From: Cytophagales bacterium WSM2-2
GTDB lineage: Bacteria > Bacteroidota > Bacteroidia > Cytophagales > Cyclobacteriaceae
Direction: 5' to 3'
DNA: 64,000 nt
Assembly (NCBI GenBank): GCA_015472025.1
Contig: BNHL01000001.1
Span: forward strand, 3,212,001 to 3,276,000
Shown: one piece after another, positions 23,382 through 32,028 of the stretch
Layout of the letters: every line of letters begins with the position of its first letter
How positions within the stretch are numbered: the first letter of the stretch is position 1
Notes under the pieces: model-generated
Databases searched by the model: none
What the model saw: the letters and a program-made list of their open reading frames with translations, nothing else
Told to the model about the DNA's origin: nothing
Position numbers and translations under genes: made by a program

Positions 23382-23849
23382 ATGAACTCACGATTTGACC
23401 GTTTATCCCCGGAAGAGCAGGAGTTCATGCACAAGGCGCCTATTCTCGTTTGTATCCTTATTGCAGGTGCTGATGGCGAAATCGATCGGAATGAAATCCG
23501 GGAAGCAATAGTCCAGGCGCAAAAGAGAAAACAGAATGTGGGTGAAGAACTCATGTTGCTGTACCGGACAATCAGTGAAGATTTTGAAGACAAACTGAAA
23601 ATTCTGGTGCAAAGCTATCCAGTCGAAGTAAGCCAGCGAAATCCGTTAATCGTTGAGGAGCTTTCGAAGTTGAATCAAGTGTTGCCAAAACTGGAAAAAA
23701 GCTTTGCAATCCAATTCTACATGAGCATCTGTGATCTAGCAATCAAAGTGGCAAAATCTTCGGGGGGGTGGTTTGGGATGAAAGCCATTGGTGAAGATGA
23801 AGCCAAGTATGTGAAATTACCGATGATCAATGATCCGGCAGCCAACTAA
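23382..23849 (+). CDS. TerB-like tellurite-resistance-domain protein
   Basis: This 155-aa cytoplasmic, helix-rich protein has the TerB-type signature GADGEIDRNEIREAI near residues 30-44. The small acidic TerB fold occurs in many bacterial proteins, often with metal or membrane-stress links, but its biochemical role is not settled. The stop codon TAA shares its last base with the ATG of the rhomboid gene (TAATG at 23847-23851), and the rhomboid gene in turn overlaps holA in the same way. All three should be translationally coupled. The assignment rests on the short motif and overall character, so the family call is moderate. Confidence 0.65.
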   Translation: MNSRFDRLSPEEQEFMHKAPILVCILIAGADGEIDRNEIREAIVQAQKRKQNVGEELMLLYRTISEDFEDKLKILVQSYPVEVSQRNPLIVEELSKLNQVLPKLEKSFAIQFYMSICDLAIKVAKSSGGWFGMKAIGEDEAKYVKLPMINDPAAN

Positions 23850-24418
23850 TGGCAAACGAAAATCAGATTTTTGGAAGTTCAGTCGTGCCCTTCAGGCTTG
23901 TGTTCCTCATGTGGCTTTCCTTTAGCATTGAATTTTTCTATCACATCGATCTGGGCTACTATGGAATTTTGCCTCGCACATTTCATGGACTGCTGGGAAT
24001 TCTTTTTGCTCCCATGATTCACGGAAATCTCGCCCACCTGATCTCAAATACTTTCCCGTTGCTCTTTCTGGGTACCCTTCTCTATTTTTTCTATGAGCGC
24101 ATCGGTGGTACCGTTTTCTTCAATTGTTATTTCATCACCAACTTTTTGGTTTGGTTGCTCAGTCCCCGGTTGTCTTACCACATTGGCGCCAGCGGGCTGA
24201 TCTATGGTTTAGGGACCTTCCTGATTCTGTTTGGGTTGTTGCGACAGGATTTTCTGTCACTGGTGATCTCGGTGATTATTATTTTGCTTTACGGCAGTGC
24301 ATTTTTATATGGCGTGTTTCCAACAGACCCGCGCATTTCATGGGAAGCTCATCTATTCGGAGCTTTGACGGGAGGAGTAACAGCATTTATTTTAAAAGAT
24401 AAAACAAGGGTACGTTAA
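23849..24418 (+). CDS. Rhomboid-family intramembrane serine protease
   Basis: This 189-aa polytopic membrane protein has about six hydrophobic segments. The catalytic dyad of rhomboids is present: Ser115 in HIGASGLIYG and His168 in WEAHLFGALTGG. The loop motif HGNLAHLISN (58-67) matches the family HxNxxHLxxN signature. Such proteases cleave transmembrane substrates in the inner membrane; the substrate here is unknown. The start ATG overlaps the upstream TerB-like stop, and its own stop overlaps the holA start (TTAATG at 24415-24420). The protein is a minimal six-helix form with no extra cytoplasmic domain. Confidence 0.93.
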   Translation: MANENQIFGSSVVPFRLVFLMWLSFSIEFFYHIDLGYYGILPRTFHGLLGILFAPMIHGNLAHLISNTFPLLFLGTLLYFFYERIGGTVFFNCYFITNFLVWLLSPRLSYHIGASGLIYGLGTFLILFGLLRQDFLSLVISVIIILLYGSAFLYGVFPTDPRISWEAHLFGALTGGVTAFILKDKTRVR

Positions 24419-25440
24419 TGGATAGCTCAGCGAAAAAGATTCTTGATAAACTGAAAGCCGGTAAGTACGATCCGGTTTATCTCTTGCAGGGTGAAGAGAC
24501 TTACTACATCGATTTGATCTCCGACTACATCGAGGCAAATGCGCTGAGTGATGCAGAGAAAGGTTTTAACCAGGTGATCATGTACGGCAAGGATGCTGCT
24601 ATGGCAACAATACTTACGAATGCAAGACGCTTTCCCATGATGGCCGAACGGCAAGTGGTGATCGTTCGCGAGGCACAAGACATTCAGGATTTAAATAAAG
24701 AGACAGGATCGAAATTATTGCTTGATTATTTACAGAAACCATCACCCACTACCGTTCTTGTACTCTGTCATAAACACAAGACTCTCGATAAAAGAAGGGA
24801 GCTTGGAAAGAAGGCAGAACAATTAGCTACATCAGCTACGTTTAAAAAACCTTACGATAATCAATTGAATGAATTTGTTCTCGCCTATGTGAAAGAGAAA
24901 AAATACTCAATTGATGATGATGCCGCACGAATACTGGCGGAATATGTAGGTAATGATCTGAACCGTCTGGCTAATGAAGTGGATAAAATCCTGATCAGTC
25001 ACGATGCAAAAGAAACCATCACCCCCACAGAAGTAATGGCCAAAGTGGGGATCAGTCGCGAATACAACATCTTCGAATTGCAAAAAGCATTGATCAACAA
25101 AGACTGGATGCAGGCAGCCAAGATTGCAAACTATTTCGAGGCTAATCCGAAGAAAAATCCAGCGATACCCATGGTGGCATTTTTATATTCATTCTTTAGC
25201 AAAGTGGTGGCAGCACACGGAGTAGGCGACCGCTCGTCACAGGGACTAACTGCAGCTTTGAAAATAAGCCCATACGCTGCTAAAGACTACGTGGCTGCAC
25301 TGCAACGTTATCCGCAGAACAAAGCATTGGAGAACATTTCGCTACTGCGTAACGCAGACCTTAAATTGAAAGGTGTCAATTCTGGCAGCGAAGGCGAGGG
25401 ACAAATCCTGAAAGAATTGGTCTTTCGCCTCATGGTATAA
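24418..25440 (+). CDS. holA: DNA polymerase III subunit delta
   Basis: This 340-aa protein is the delta subunit of the clamp-loader complex, which opens the sliding clamp and loads it on primed DNA. The sequence follows the family: an N-terminal LLQGEETYYID segment, ARRFPMMAERQVVIV in the wrench region, a degenerate AAA+ core without a functional Walker A, and the helical segment with EYVGNDLNRLANEVDKI. Length is typical. It is the last gene of the TerB-like/rhomboid/holA operon and has a one-base overlap with the rhomboid stop. Confidence 0.95.
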   Translation: MDSSAKKILDKLKAGKYDPVYLLQGEETYYIDLISDYIEANALSDAEKGFNQVIMYGKDAAMATILTNARRFPMMAERQVVIVREAQDIQDLNKETGSKLLLDYLQKPSPTTVLVLCHKHKTLDKRRELGKKAEQLATSATFKKPYDNQLNEFVLAYVKEKKYSIDDDAARILAEYVGNDLNRLANEVDKILISHDAKETITPTEVMAKVGISREYNIFELQKALINKDWMQAAKIANYFEANPKKNPAIPMVAFLYSFFSKVVAAHGVGDRSSQGLTAALKISPYAAKDYVAALQRYPQNKALENISLLRNADLKLKGVNSGSEGEGQILKELVFRLMV

Positions 25441-25521
25441 GAAATTTCCACCGCTTTAGCCCTCCTTTGGGGTATAAAACCCTTTCAGCGTCTTTCATTC
25501 GTTTCGCCTAGGTTTTTTTTG

Positions 25522-25529
25522 TAGTTTTG
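25522..25529 (+). promoter_or_regulatory. Bacteroidota -7 promoter box (TAGTTTTG)
   Basis: This is an exact match to TAnnTTTG, 33 bases before the first possible start of the TPR gene and 102 bases before the preferred one. The -33 element is weak (GTTTCG near 25501). It lies in the 122-base spacer after holA. Confidence 0.45.
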
Positions 25530-25631
25530 AGTCCATGCTATTTCATGCTTTGAATTTTTTGCATGGATTTATTTTTTAAACTGAAATTCGCAATAAAATC
25601 ACTCGTTGCAAGTTGTAGGGGAAAACTCCTG

Positions 25632-28600
25632 ATGAGATTTCTGTCTCTTCTGATTTTCACTGTCTCCATTCATGTTCAGGCTCAGGATGTTTTGCTTCAG
25701 CAAAAAGCAGACAGATTGTTTAAAACAGGCATGGAGCTGATGTCGCAAAGTCAATTTGCAGCAGCTAGGGAAAATTTCAACCAATACCTCTCCTTGTCCG
25801 GTGGCTCGGGTACCCAACGCCAGGATGCTGAATATTACCGTGGCATTTGCTCGTTGAATCTCTATCACTCCGATTCGGAAAAACAACTCCAGGACTTTAT
25901 AGACCACAATCCTTCGAGTCCCAAAGCTTCCACCGCTTATTCAGAGCTAGCGAATTTTTTCTATAATGAGAAGAACTATAAAAAAGCGGGCAGCTATTTT
26001 GCCAAAGCCGATTTTAGCGCTCTTTCTTCCTCTGAACAAAATACCGCGCACTTCCGGTGGGGCTATAGTCTATTCAGTCAGAAGATTTTAAAAGATGCAC
26101 TGGATCAATTCAACTACATCAAAGCACAAGGTGGGCAGTACGGTCCGGCAGCGAGTTATTATGCCGGGTTTTCAGAATACAGTCTTGCCGATTATGGCAA
26201 TGCCCTGACTGACTTAAAGCGTGCAGAACAATCGGAGGCTTACGCAGGAATCGTTCCCTATCTGATCGCCAATGTTTACTACAAACAAAAGGACTATGAG
26301 ACCCTTCTCACCTATGCGCAAACTGTGAGCACCAGGGCGGGCCTGGGTAATGCGGACGAAATTGCTTTACTAACGGCCGAGGCCAGTTATAAAAAGTTAG
26401 ATTACAAAAATGCACTTATCGGTTACGATAAATACCTGACCGGTAAAGAGACAACAGCTAATAAAGGTGTTCTGCTTCGTGCAGGCTATTCGGCTTTTGT
26501 ATTGAATCAGGATGTGAAGGCGTTGGAGTATTTGAAAAATTCGTTTGCTGACGCTGATTCTGTCGGGTTCTATTCTTCATATTACCTAGGCCAGATTTAT
26601 TTGAAGAGTAATCAAAAGCCAATGGCCCTGACTGCTTTTGATATCGCGCGTAAATTCAAACCTGATCAGAAACTAGTCGAGGAATCTTCCTTTCAATATG
26701 CCAAGATCTCCTATGATATGGGAAGGGCCGATCAGGCGATCAGTGAGTTTGAGAACATCCTAAAAGCATTTCCGAACAGCTCCCATACGATTGAGATCAA
26801 AGAGTTGCTTTCGCAAGCCTACGTAAACGCAAACAATTATAACAAAGCGATCGACTACATTGAGGCGTTGCCCAACCGGAGTCCTGTCGTGGAACGTGCT
26901 TATCAAAAAGCTACCATGCTTAAGGGAATGGACTTGTTCAATCAGGAACTTTATCCCATGGCTGTTCAGTTTTTTGAAAAATCACTTCAACATCCCAGTG
27001 ATAAAAACTATGTAGCTGAAGCGAGTTTTTGGAATGCTGAAACTTATTCCATTGGCAGGAAGTATGAGCAGGCAGCAGCGAACTACCTACGGGTTATTGA
27101 TGAAGAGAGTGAAGCTCCTTCTCTGATACTTAAAGCACGCTATGGATTGGGTTATGCTTATTTTAATTTGCAGCAATACGATCGGGCAATTTTCAGCTTC
27201 AAAGAATTTGCCACGAGGTCCTCAGCCAATCAGCCCAATCTCGCAGACGGGACACTCCGCCTGGCAGATTGTTACTATGTCTCCAAGTCGTACAACGATG
27301 CCTTAACTTACTACAGACGAGCCATTGCACTCAATTCCGTTGATAATGACTACGCGCACTTTCAAGCCGGCAATATTCTCGGGATACTTGCAAAATATCC
27401 AGATGCGAAAAGTGAATTGAACCTGGTGATTAAGAACTACCCGGGTTCGCGATTTATCGACCAAGCCAGGTTTCAGTTAGCGCAGTTGGAGTTTGAGCAA
27501 GGAAATTATGAAGATGCGAAGAATGGATACACAGCCCTGATTGCAGCCAGTCCCTCTTCGCCTTTCACGCCTCTTGCCTATGTGAGGAGAGCAGCATCGT
27601 ATTTCAACCTGAAAGATTACGGCAAGACGGCTCAGGATTATATTACAGTCATTGAAAATTACTCCACTCATCCTGCCATTAAAGATGTATTGTTGCCGTT
27701 GCAAGAAGCACTCGGATTGGCAAATCGTTCGGGGGAGTTTGATAAGTATATGGCTATGGTCAAGAAAAATATTCCTGATGCCAAAGGACTTGAATCAGTT
27801 GAATTTGAAGCGGCAAAGAATTTGTATTTCGATCAGCAATATGCCAGTGCGATAAAAAACTTTGACACGTTCATCACCACTTATTCGCAGAGCCCGAAGC
27901 TGTCAGAGGCAAAATATTACCAGGCAGAATCCTATTATCGTTTGAAAGATGCTAAGGCACTCACATTGTACTACGACATAAATACAGACAAAACATTTGC
28001 CATGGCCGGAAAAGTGACAGGCCGCATAGCGGAACTTGAGTTTAAGCAAGCCCGCTATGATAAGGCGATCCCATTTTTTCAAACCTTATCAAAAGCCGCA
28101 ACGAATAAAAAAGAGCAATACAATGCATGGAACGGTTTAATGGAATGCTACTATGCACTGGCCAGGTACGACTCGTCTGAAAAGTATGCGAAAATAATTC
28201 TGGAAAAGGGCAGTGTGAATGCAGGAGCTCAGAACAAGGCTTCTCTTTTCATGGGCAAAGCTGCTATGGGAAGAGGCGATTATGAAACTGCCAAGGACGA
28301 ATTTCTGAGTACTATTAATGCTGCTCAGGATGAATATGGGGCTGAAGCAAAATATCGACTCGCGGAAATTTTTTACTTATCCAAGGACTACAAGCAATGC
28401 AATGAAACACTCTTTGGATTGAATAATGATTTCGCCACGTACACGGAATGGGTTGGAAAATCCTATTTGCTCCTGGCGGACAGCTATTTCGCCCTTGGTG
28501 ATTCGTATCAGACCAAGGCTACATTGAGATCCCTGATTGACAATTTCCCGGAAGAAGGGATTAAGAATCAGGCTACGGAGCGACTGAAAAAAATAGAAGC

Positions 28601-28652
28601 TGATGAGTTGAAGAAGCAACAACAGGCAAAGCCGGACACAACTAAGAATTGA
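25632..28652 (+). CDS. Secreted or periplasmic multi-TPR protein
   Basis: This large protein of about 1006 residues is built almost entirely of tetratricopeptide repeats, with many A-x-x-x-Y/F helices such as NYEDAKNGYTALIAASPSSPFTPLAYVRRA. An earlier in-frame ATG at 25563 adds 23 residues. The ATG at 25632 is preferred because it starts a clean signal peptide (MRFLSLLIFTVSIHVQAQ) and has a purine-rich AGGGG about ten bases upstream. BamD/YbgF-like TPR helices suggest a periplasmic scaffold for envelope assembly, but no enzymatic domain is seen. The barrel-like gene begins one base after its stop, so the two products probably act together at the outer membrane. The C-terminus is Lys/Gln-rich. 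Confidence 0.85.
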   Translation: MRFLSLLIFTVSIHVQAQDVLLQQKADRLFKTGMELMSQSQFAAARENFNQYLSLSGGSGTQRQDAEYYRGICSLNLYHSDSEKQLQDFIDHNPSSPKASTAYSELANFFYNEKNYKKAGSYFAKADFSALSSSEQNTAHFRWGYSLFSQKILKDALDQFNYIKAQGGQYGPAASYYAGFSEYSLADYGNALTDLKRAEQSEAYAGIVPYLIANVYYKQKDYETLLTYAQTVSTRAGLGNADEIALLTAEASYKKLDYKNALIGYDKYLTGKETTANKGVLLRAGYSAFVLNQDVKALEYLKNSFADADSVGFYSSYYLGQIYLKSNQKPMALTAFDIARKFKPDQKLVEESSFQYAKISYDMGRADQAISEFENILKAFPNSSHTIEIKELLSQAYVNANNYNKAIDYIEALPNRSPVVERAYQKATMLKGMDLFNQELYPMAVQFFEKSLQHPSDKNYVAEASFWNAETYSIGRKYEQAAANYLRVIDEESEAPSLILKARYGLGYAYFNLQQYDRAIFSFKEFATRSSANQPNLADGTLRLADCYYVSKSYNDALTYYRRAIALNSVDNDYAHFQAGNILGILAKYPDAKSELNLVIKNYPGSRFIDQARFQLAQLEFEQGNYEDAKNGYTALIAASPSSPFTPLAYVRRAASYFNLKDYGKTAQDYITVIENYSTHPAIKDVLLPLQEALGLANRSGEFDKYMAMVKKNIPDAKGLESVEFEAAKNLYFDQQYASAIKNFDTFITTYSQSPKLSEAKYYQAESYYRLKDAKALTLYYDINTDKTFAMAGKVTGRIAELEFKQARYDKAIPFFQTLSKAATNKKEQYNAWNGLMECYYALARYDSSEKYAKIILEKGSVNAGAQNKASLFMGKAAMGRGDYETAKDEFLSTINAAQDEYGAEAKYRLAEIFYLSKDYKQCNETLFGLNNDFATYTEWVGKSYLLLADSYFALGDSYQTKATLRSLIDNFPEEGIKNQATERLKKIEADELKKQQQAKPDTTKN

Positions 28653-28653
28653 A

Positions 28654-30411
28654 ATGAGACCCGTGAATACTTTCAATAAAAGATCAGGTTCGAGAGCATC
28701 GGCGATGATCATCCATATTGCTTTAGCGTTCCTGTTGTTCTCAAACTTCAGGGTTTTCTCCCAAGACGAAAAAGAAAAGTGGGGTGAAGGTGAAATTCAG
28801 AAAGTAGAGATAGCAATCACGAAAGATCGCCAAATCACGGTTCCCCAGGCAAGCCGGAATTTTGAAAAAGTACCTCCACGGCCTGCTGAGCCGATCAAGC
28901 CGGAGATTACCTACCAGTTTAGAAATCTGTCATTTAATATATCGGATTATAACCCCGCTATTCGGCCACTGAAATTGAAGACAGAGACTATCTCAAAAAT
29001 CTACGGCAATTACGTTAGCCTTGGATTTGGTAATTATTCATCGCCTTATGCAGAGGCCTACCTCACTAACAAGCGTAACAAGAATAAATATTATGGGGCA
29101 AAATTCTATCACCGGAGTTTCATGACAGGCCCGGTCGATTCGGACAATTCGGCCAGCGGTAATACTGAAATTCGATTGTTTGGAAAGACGATGAATGACA
29201 AGGTCGCATTAGGCGGATTTATCGACTACGAAAACACCACTGCGCATTTTTACGGCTATCGCCCGGGCGAAAATGTGTCTGCAAGTTCGATCAGGCAATC
29301 GTATTCTATTTTCAGTTTAGGGGGAGACATTGAGAATTCAAAATCAACTGACTTTAAGTACAATCTTAAAGCAGGATATAGCTACCTGAGCGACCACTAT
29401 TCGGCATCCGAAAGTGAATTGAATTTGAATTGGCTCAGTGAATACAAGATTAGTAAAGAGAAGAAATTCATTCTCAACGCAGATTATTTTTTGATCAGTA
29501 GAAAAGATGCTGCAGTCAGTTTGAATTCACGCCATTTATTCAAAGCAAAACCTGCCTATCAATTTACTCCCTCCAGTGAACTAACCCTGACGGCAGGAGC
29601 AAATGTGATTTACGAAAACGACACCATTAATAAACAAAATGGCCTCCATGTTTATCCGAACCTGACTGCCAATTATGCCCTGTCTCCTTCAGTCGATGTT
29701 TATGGCGCTCTCCTGGGCGATGTGGATAAAGTTTCAATTCACTCACTTTCACGTGAGAATGTGTGGATCAACTCTAACATCGGGGTATTCAATACAAACC
29801 GTGCCCTGGAATTCTGCGCAGGTCTGCGAGGGCGGGTCAGTGGGAAGATTTTGGCTGGCGCTGGCGCTTCGTTCGCTACCCTGAAGAATCTTTATTATTA
29901 TCAATCGGACGTAGGCCCGACTCAACAGGCAAAATTCAATGTGTTTTATGATGAAGGAAGCACGCAACGAACCAATTTCTTTGGCGAGTTGGCATATTCC
30001 GGAAGTACTTTCAAACTCAATGCACGTACCGACTATTGGATCTACTCAACATCTGTAGCTAACCAGATTGCAAAAGCTTACGCAATCACCGGAAAGAGTT
30101 TTGAGAACTCGGCATTGCAGCGTCCGCAGTACCGGTTAAATGTTAACGCATCATATAACATCTATGACAAGCTTTTATTGGAGGCTGACTTTATTGGTCA
30201 GGGTGGGATGAAGGCCTTAGATATAGCCTCGAAGAACCTTGTAACATTGAATGCAGCTGTGGACTTGAATGCAAGAGCTAATTATTTTGTGTCGAAGCAG
30301 TTTTCGGTGTTCCTAGCCTTCAACAATATGCTGGCAAGTAACTACCAGTTGTATTTGAACTACCCGGTGAGGGGGTTTCAGGTATTGGGAGGGGCAAGCT
30401 GGAGCTTTTGA
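28654..30411 (+). CDS. TonB-receptor-like outer-membrane beta-barrel protein
   Basis: This 585-aa protein has an N-terminal hydrophobic export segment (about residues 17-36, ending FSQ). Then come a short Pro-rich linker and long alternating amphipathic strands rich in Tyr, Asn and Phe, ending in Trp-Ser-Phe as outer-membrane barrels do. It resembles the barrel part of TonB-dependent receptors in Bacteroidota, but there is no TonB box and no recognisable plug domain. Its ATG follows the TPR gene stop after one base. I infer an outer-membrane partner of the TPR protein; the substrate is unknown. Confidence 0.75.
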   Translation: MRPVNTFNKRSGSRASAMIIHIALAFLLFSNFRVFSQDEKEKWGEGEIQKVEIAITKDRQITVPQASRNFEKVPPRPAEPIKPEITYQFRNLSFNISDYNPAIRPLKLKTETISKIYGNYVSLGFGNYSSPYAEAYLTNKRNKNKYYGAKFYHRSFMTGPVDSDNSASGNTEIRLFGKTMNDKVALGGFIDYENTTAHFYGYRPGENVSASSIRQSYSIFSLGGDIENSKSTDFKYNLKAGYSYLSDHYSASESELNLNWLSEYKISKEKKFILNADYFLISRKDAAVSLNSRHLFKAKPAYQFTPSSELTLTAGANVIYENDTINKQNGLHVYPNLTANYALSPSVDVYGALLGDVDKVSIHSLSRENVWINSNIGVFNTNRALEFCAGLRGRVSGKILAGAGASFATLKNLYYYQSDVGPTQQAKFNVFYDEGSTQRTNFFGELAYSGSTFKLNARTDYWIYSTSVANQIAKAYAITGKSFENSALQRPQYRLNVNASYNIYDKLLLEADFIGQGGMKALDIASKNLVTLNAAVDLNARANYFVSKQFSVFLAFNNMLASNYQLYLNYPVRGFQVLGGASWSF

Positions 30412-30413
30412 AA

Positions 30414-30446
30414 TTGAGAATATTCATGGAAAATCATTTATTTTTG
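30414..30446 (+). promoter_or_regulatory. Bacteroidota-type promoter for the SPOR gene
   Basis: A TTG lies at 30414-30416 and an exact -7 box TATTTTTG at 30439-30446, separated by 22 bases. The expected transcription start is about 20 bases before the ATG at 30474. It would drive the SPOR/TonB-like/Omp85-like run. Confidence 0.55.
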
Positions 30447-30473
30447 TATTAACATACAGTTAAACCTAACGTT

Positions 30474-31130
30474 ATGGCAAATTCTACAGACGATACAAAT
30501 AAGAACGGTAATGACGAAGACAACTTCGGATTGCCCGATTTGGAATACAAGCCGTTGGATCAATTAGAAAGTTCCAAGGCAGAAGAGGCCTCTAAAGCAC
30601 AGGAAGAAAAGGAAATCCCCGTATATGACGAGGAGGAAGAGGAGACAAAATCCGGAGCGGTAATCGCCATACTTGTAGGCTTAGTCCTCCTCGTAGGAGG
30701 ATTTCTTGCATATAAGTATGTGTGGATTCCTAAACGCGATAAAGCAAGGCAAGCTCAGATAGACAAAGACAAGGCAGAAGCAGATAAGAAGGCGGAGGAA
30801 GAACGCCAGGCAAGGCTGGCGGAGGAAGAGCGCCAGAGACGTGAAGCTGCCGCAAATGCCAAGCCCGCTGAAGGAACGATTGAAACACTATCCGATCGCA
30901 CGGGTCGTTACTATGTAGTTGTTTCAAGTTCTGTAGATGGAGATTTGGCTATGGATAAAGCCAAGAAACTAAGTGCAACAGGTAAGTCCACAAAGATTAT
31001 ACCTCCCTTCGGTAAATGGAAATTTTATCGCTTGTGCATCGGGGATTTTGACACATTCGCCAGTGCGCAGTCGAGTGCAGACGCTTCTAAATCCGAGTAT
31101 GGAGAAGCGCTTTGGGTATTGAAGTACTAA
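30474..31130 (+). CDS. Membrane-anchored SPOR-domain protein
   Basis: This 218-aa protein has an acidic cytoplasmic N-terminus (1-59), one transmembrane helix (about 61-85), a charged Lys/Glu/Arg-rich probable coiled coil (86-128), and a C-terminal SPOR domain (about 144-218, from GRYYVVVSSS). SPOR domains bind denuded peptidoglycan at division sites, so a septal or cell-wall role is likely. Topology is inside-to-periplasm. The TonB-like gene begins 23 bases downstream at its preferred start. A good -7 box lies just upstream. Confidence 0.88.
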   Translation: MANSTDDTNKNGNDEDNFGLPDLEYKPLDQLESSKAEEASKAQEEKEIPVYDEEEEETKSGAVIAILVGLVLLVGGFLAYKYVWIPKRDKARQAQIDKDKAEADKKAEEERQARLAEEERQRREAAANAKPAEGTIETLSDRTGRYYVVVSSSVDGDLAMDKAKKLSATGKSTKIIPPFGKWKFYRLCIGDFDTFASAQSSADASKSEYGEALWVLKY

Positions 31131-31153
31131 GGAAAAAACAAAAACGAGAGCAG

Positions 31154-32023
31154 ATGGCTGGGGCGAATGACAAAAAAAATAAGTGGGTAGCGTTTCTTGT
31201 TTCGGCTGGTATTCATACCAGTCTGTTTCTTACTTTTTTCTTTCTGATTTCATGGCGGGCACCTTATCCTCCAGCACCGGAGTACGGTGTTGAATTGAAT
31301 TTTGGTCTCGACGATCAGGGTGGAGGAGAGGTTCAGCCTGAGGTTTCAGTCGGCAATCCCAATGCAGAAGGAAAAGACGCAGAACAAAAAGCAGACGATA
31401 AAAAAGAGGATGTTCAGCCGGTCAAGGAGGAGACATCCAAGCCAGAGCCTGAAATTAAACAGGACAACAAAAGTTTGTCGGATGAAACCAGTGATGTTGA
31501 AGTAAAATCAAAAAAGGAAAAGGAAGTAAAGCCCAAAGAGAAGGTTGAGTCTACTAAAGAAAAGAAAGCTGATATAAAGCCAGCTGTCGAGAAAAAAGCA
31601 GTGTATAGCGGGAATACTGGAGAGAAGAAAGGTGAGACAAACCAGAGTCAGGGTGATGATCCAGGCAAGACTGGGGACAAAGGGAACCCGCAAGGCAAGC
31701 TTGATGCTAAGGCCCTTTATGGTAAACCAGGTGGCGGTGGGGGCGGTGATGGATACGGATTGGCAATGTCCGGATGGGAATGGGCAAGCGAGCCTAAAGT
31801 GCCCGAACTTCCGGATAACGAGAATGGCCGGATCGTCTTTGAAATAGAATGCGATGAAAATGGGGATATCGTTAAAATAACTACAACGGATCGTGGTCTT
31901 AGCCTCAAGGCCGAACAACTCCTGAAGGCGGAAATCCAGAAAAACTCACTGATAAGAACTTCTAACGGCAAAGTTCCCCCCAAGTCCAAGGGCCAGGTGG
32001 TTTTCGTTTTAAAAACTAAATAG
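31154..32023 (+). CDS. TonB-like energy transducer
   Basis: This 289-aa protein has a short cytoplasmic N-terminus, a transmembrane anchor (VAFLVSAGIHTSLFLTFFFL), a long Lys/Glu/Pro-rich periplasmic spacer (about 60-190), a Gly-rich hinge, and a C-terminal TonB-like domain (about 215-289, with GRIVFEIECDENGDIV). TonB proteins couple the proton-motive force to outer-membrane transport through ExbB/ExbD, which are not in this window. An upstream ATG at 31112 would overlap the SPOR gene by 19 bases, so 31154 is preferred. The long, highly charged spacer is the distinctive feature. Confidence 0.75.
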   Translation: MAGANDKKNKWVAFLVSAGIHTSLFLTFFFLISWRAPYPPAPEYGVELNFGLDDQGGGEVQPEVSVGNPNAEGKDAEQKADDKKEDVQPVKEETSKPEPEIKQDNKSLSDETSDVEVKSKKEKEVKPKEKVESTKEKKADIKPAVEKKAVYSGNTGEKKGETNQSQGDDPGKTGDKGNPQGKLDAKALYGKPGGGGGGDGYGLAMSGWEWASEPKVPELPDNENGRIVFEIECDENGDIVKITTTDRGLSLKAEQLLKAEIQKNSLIRTSNGKVPPKSKGQVVFVLKTK

Positions 32024-32028
32024 GCATC

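Noticed and set aside
25441-25562. Terminator after holA
   Set aside because: Only very short complementary stretches are present (GGGT and ACCC), too weak to call.
31508-31918. A 136-residue minus-strand frame opposite the TonB-like gene
   Set aside because: The sense strand is a Lys/Glu-rich spacer, which gives a long Phe/Leu-rich open frame on the other strand by composition alone.
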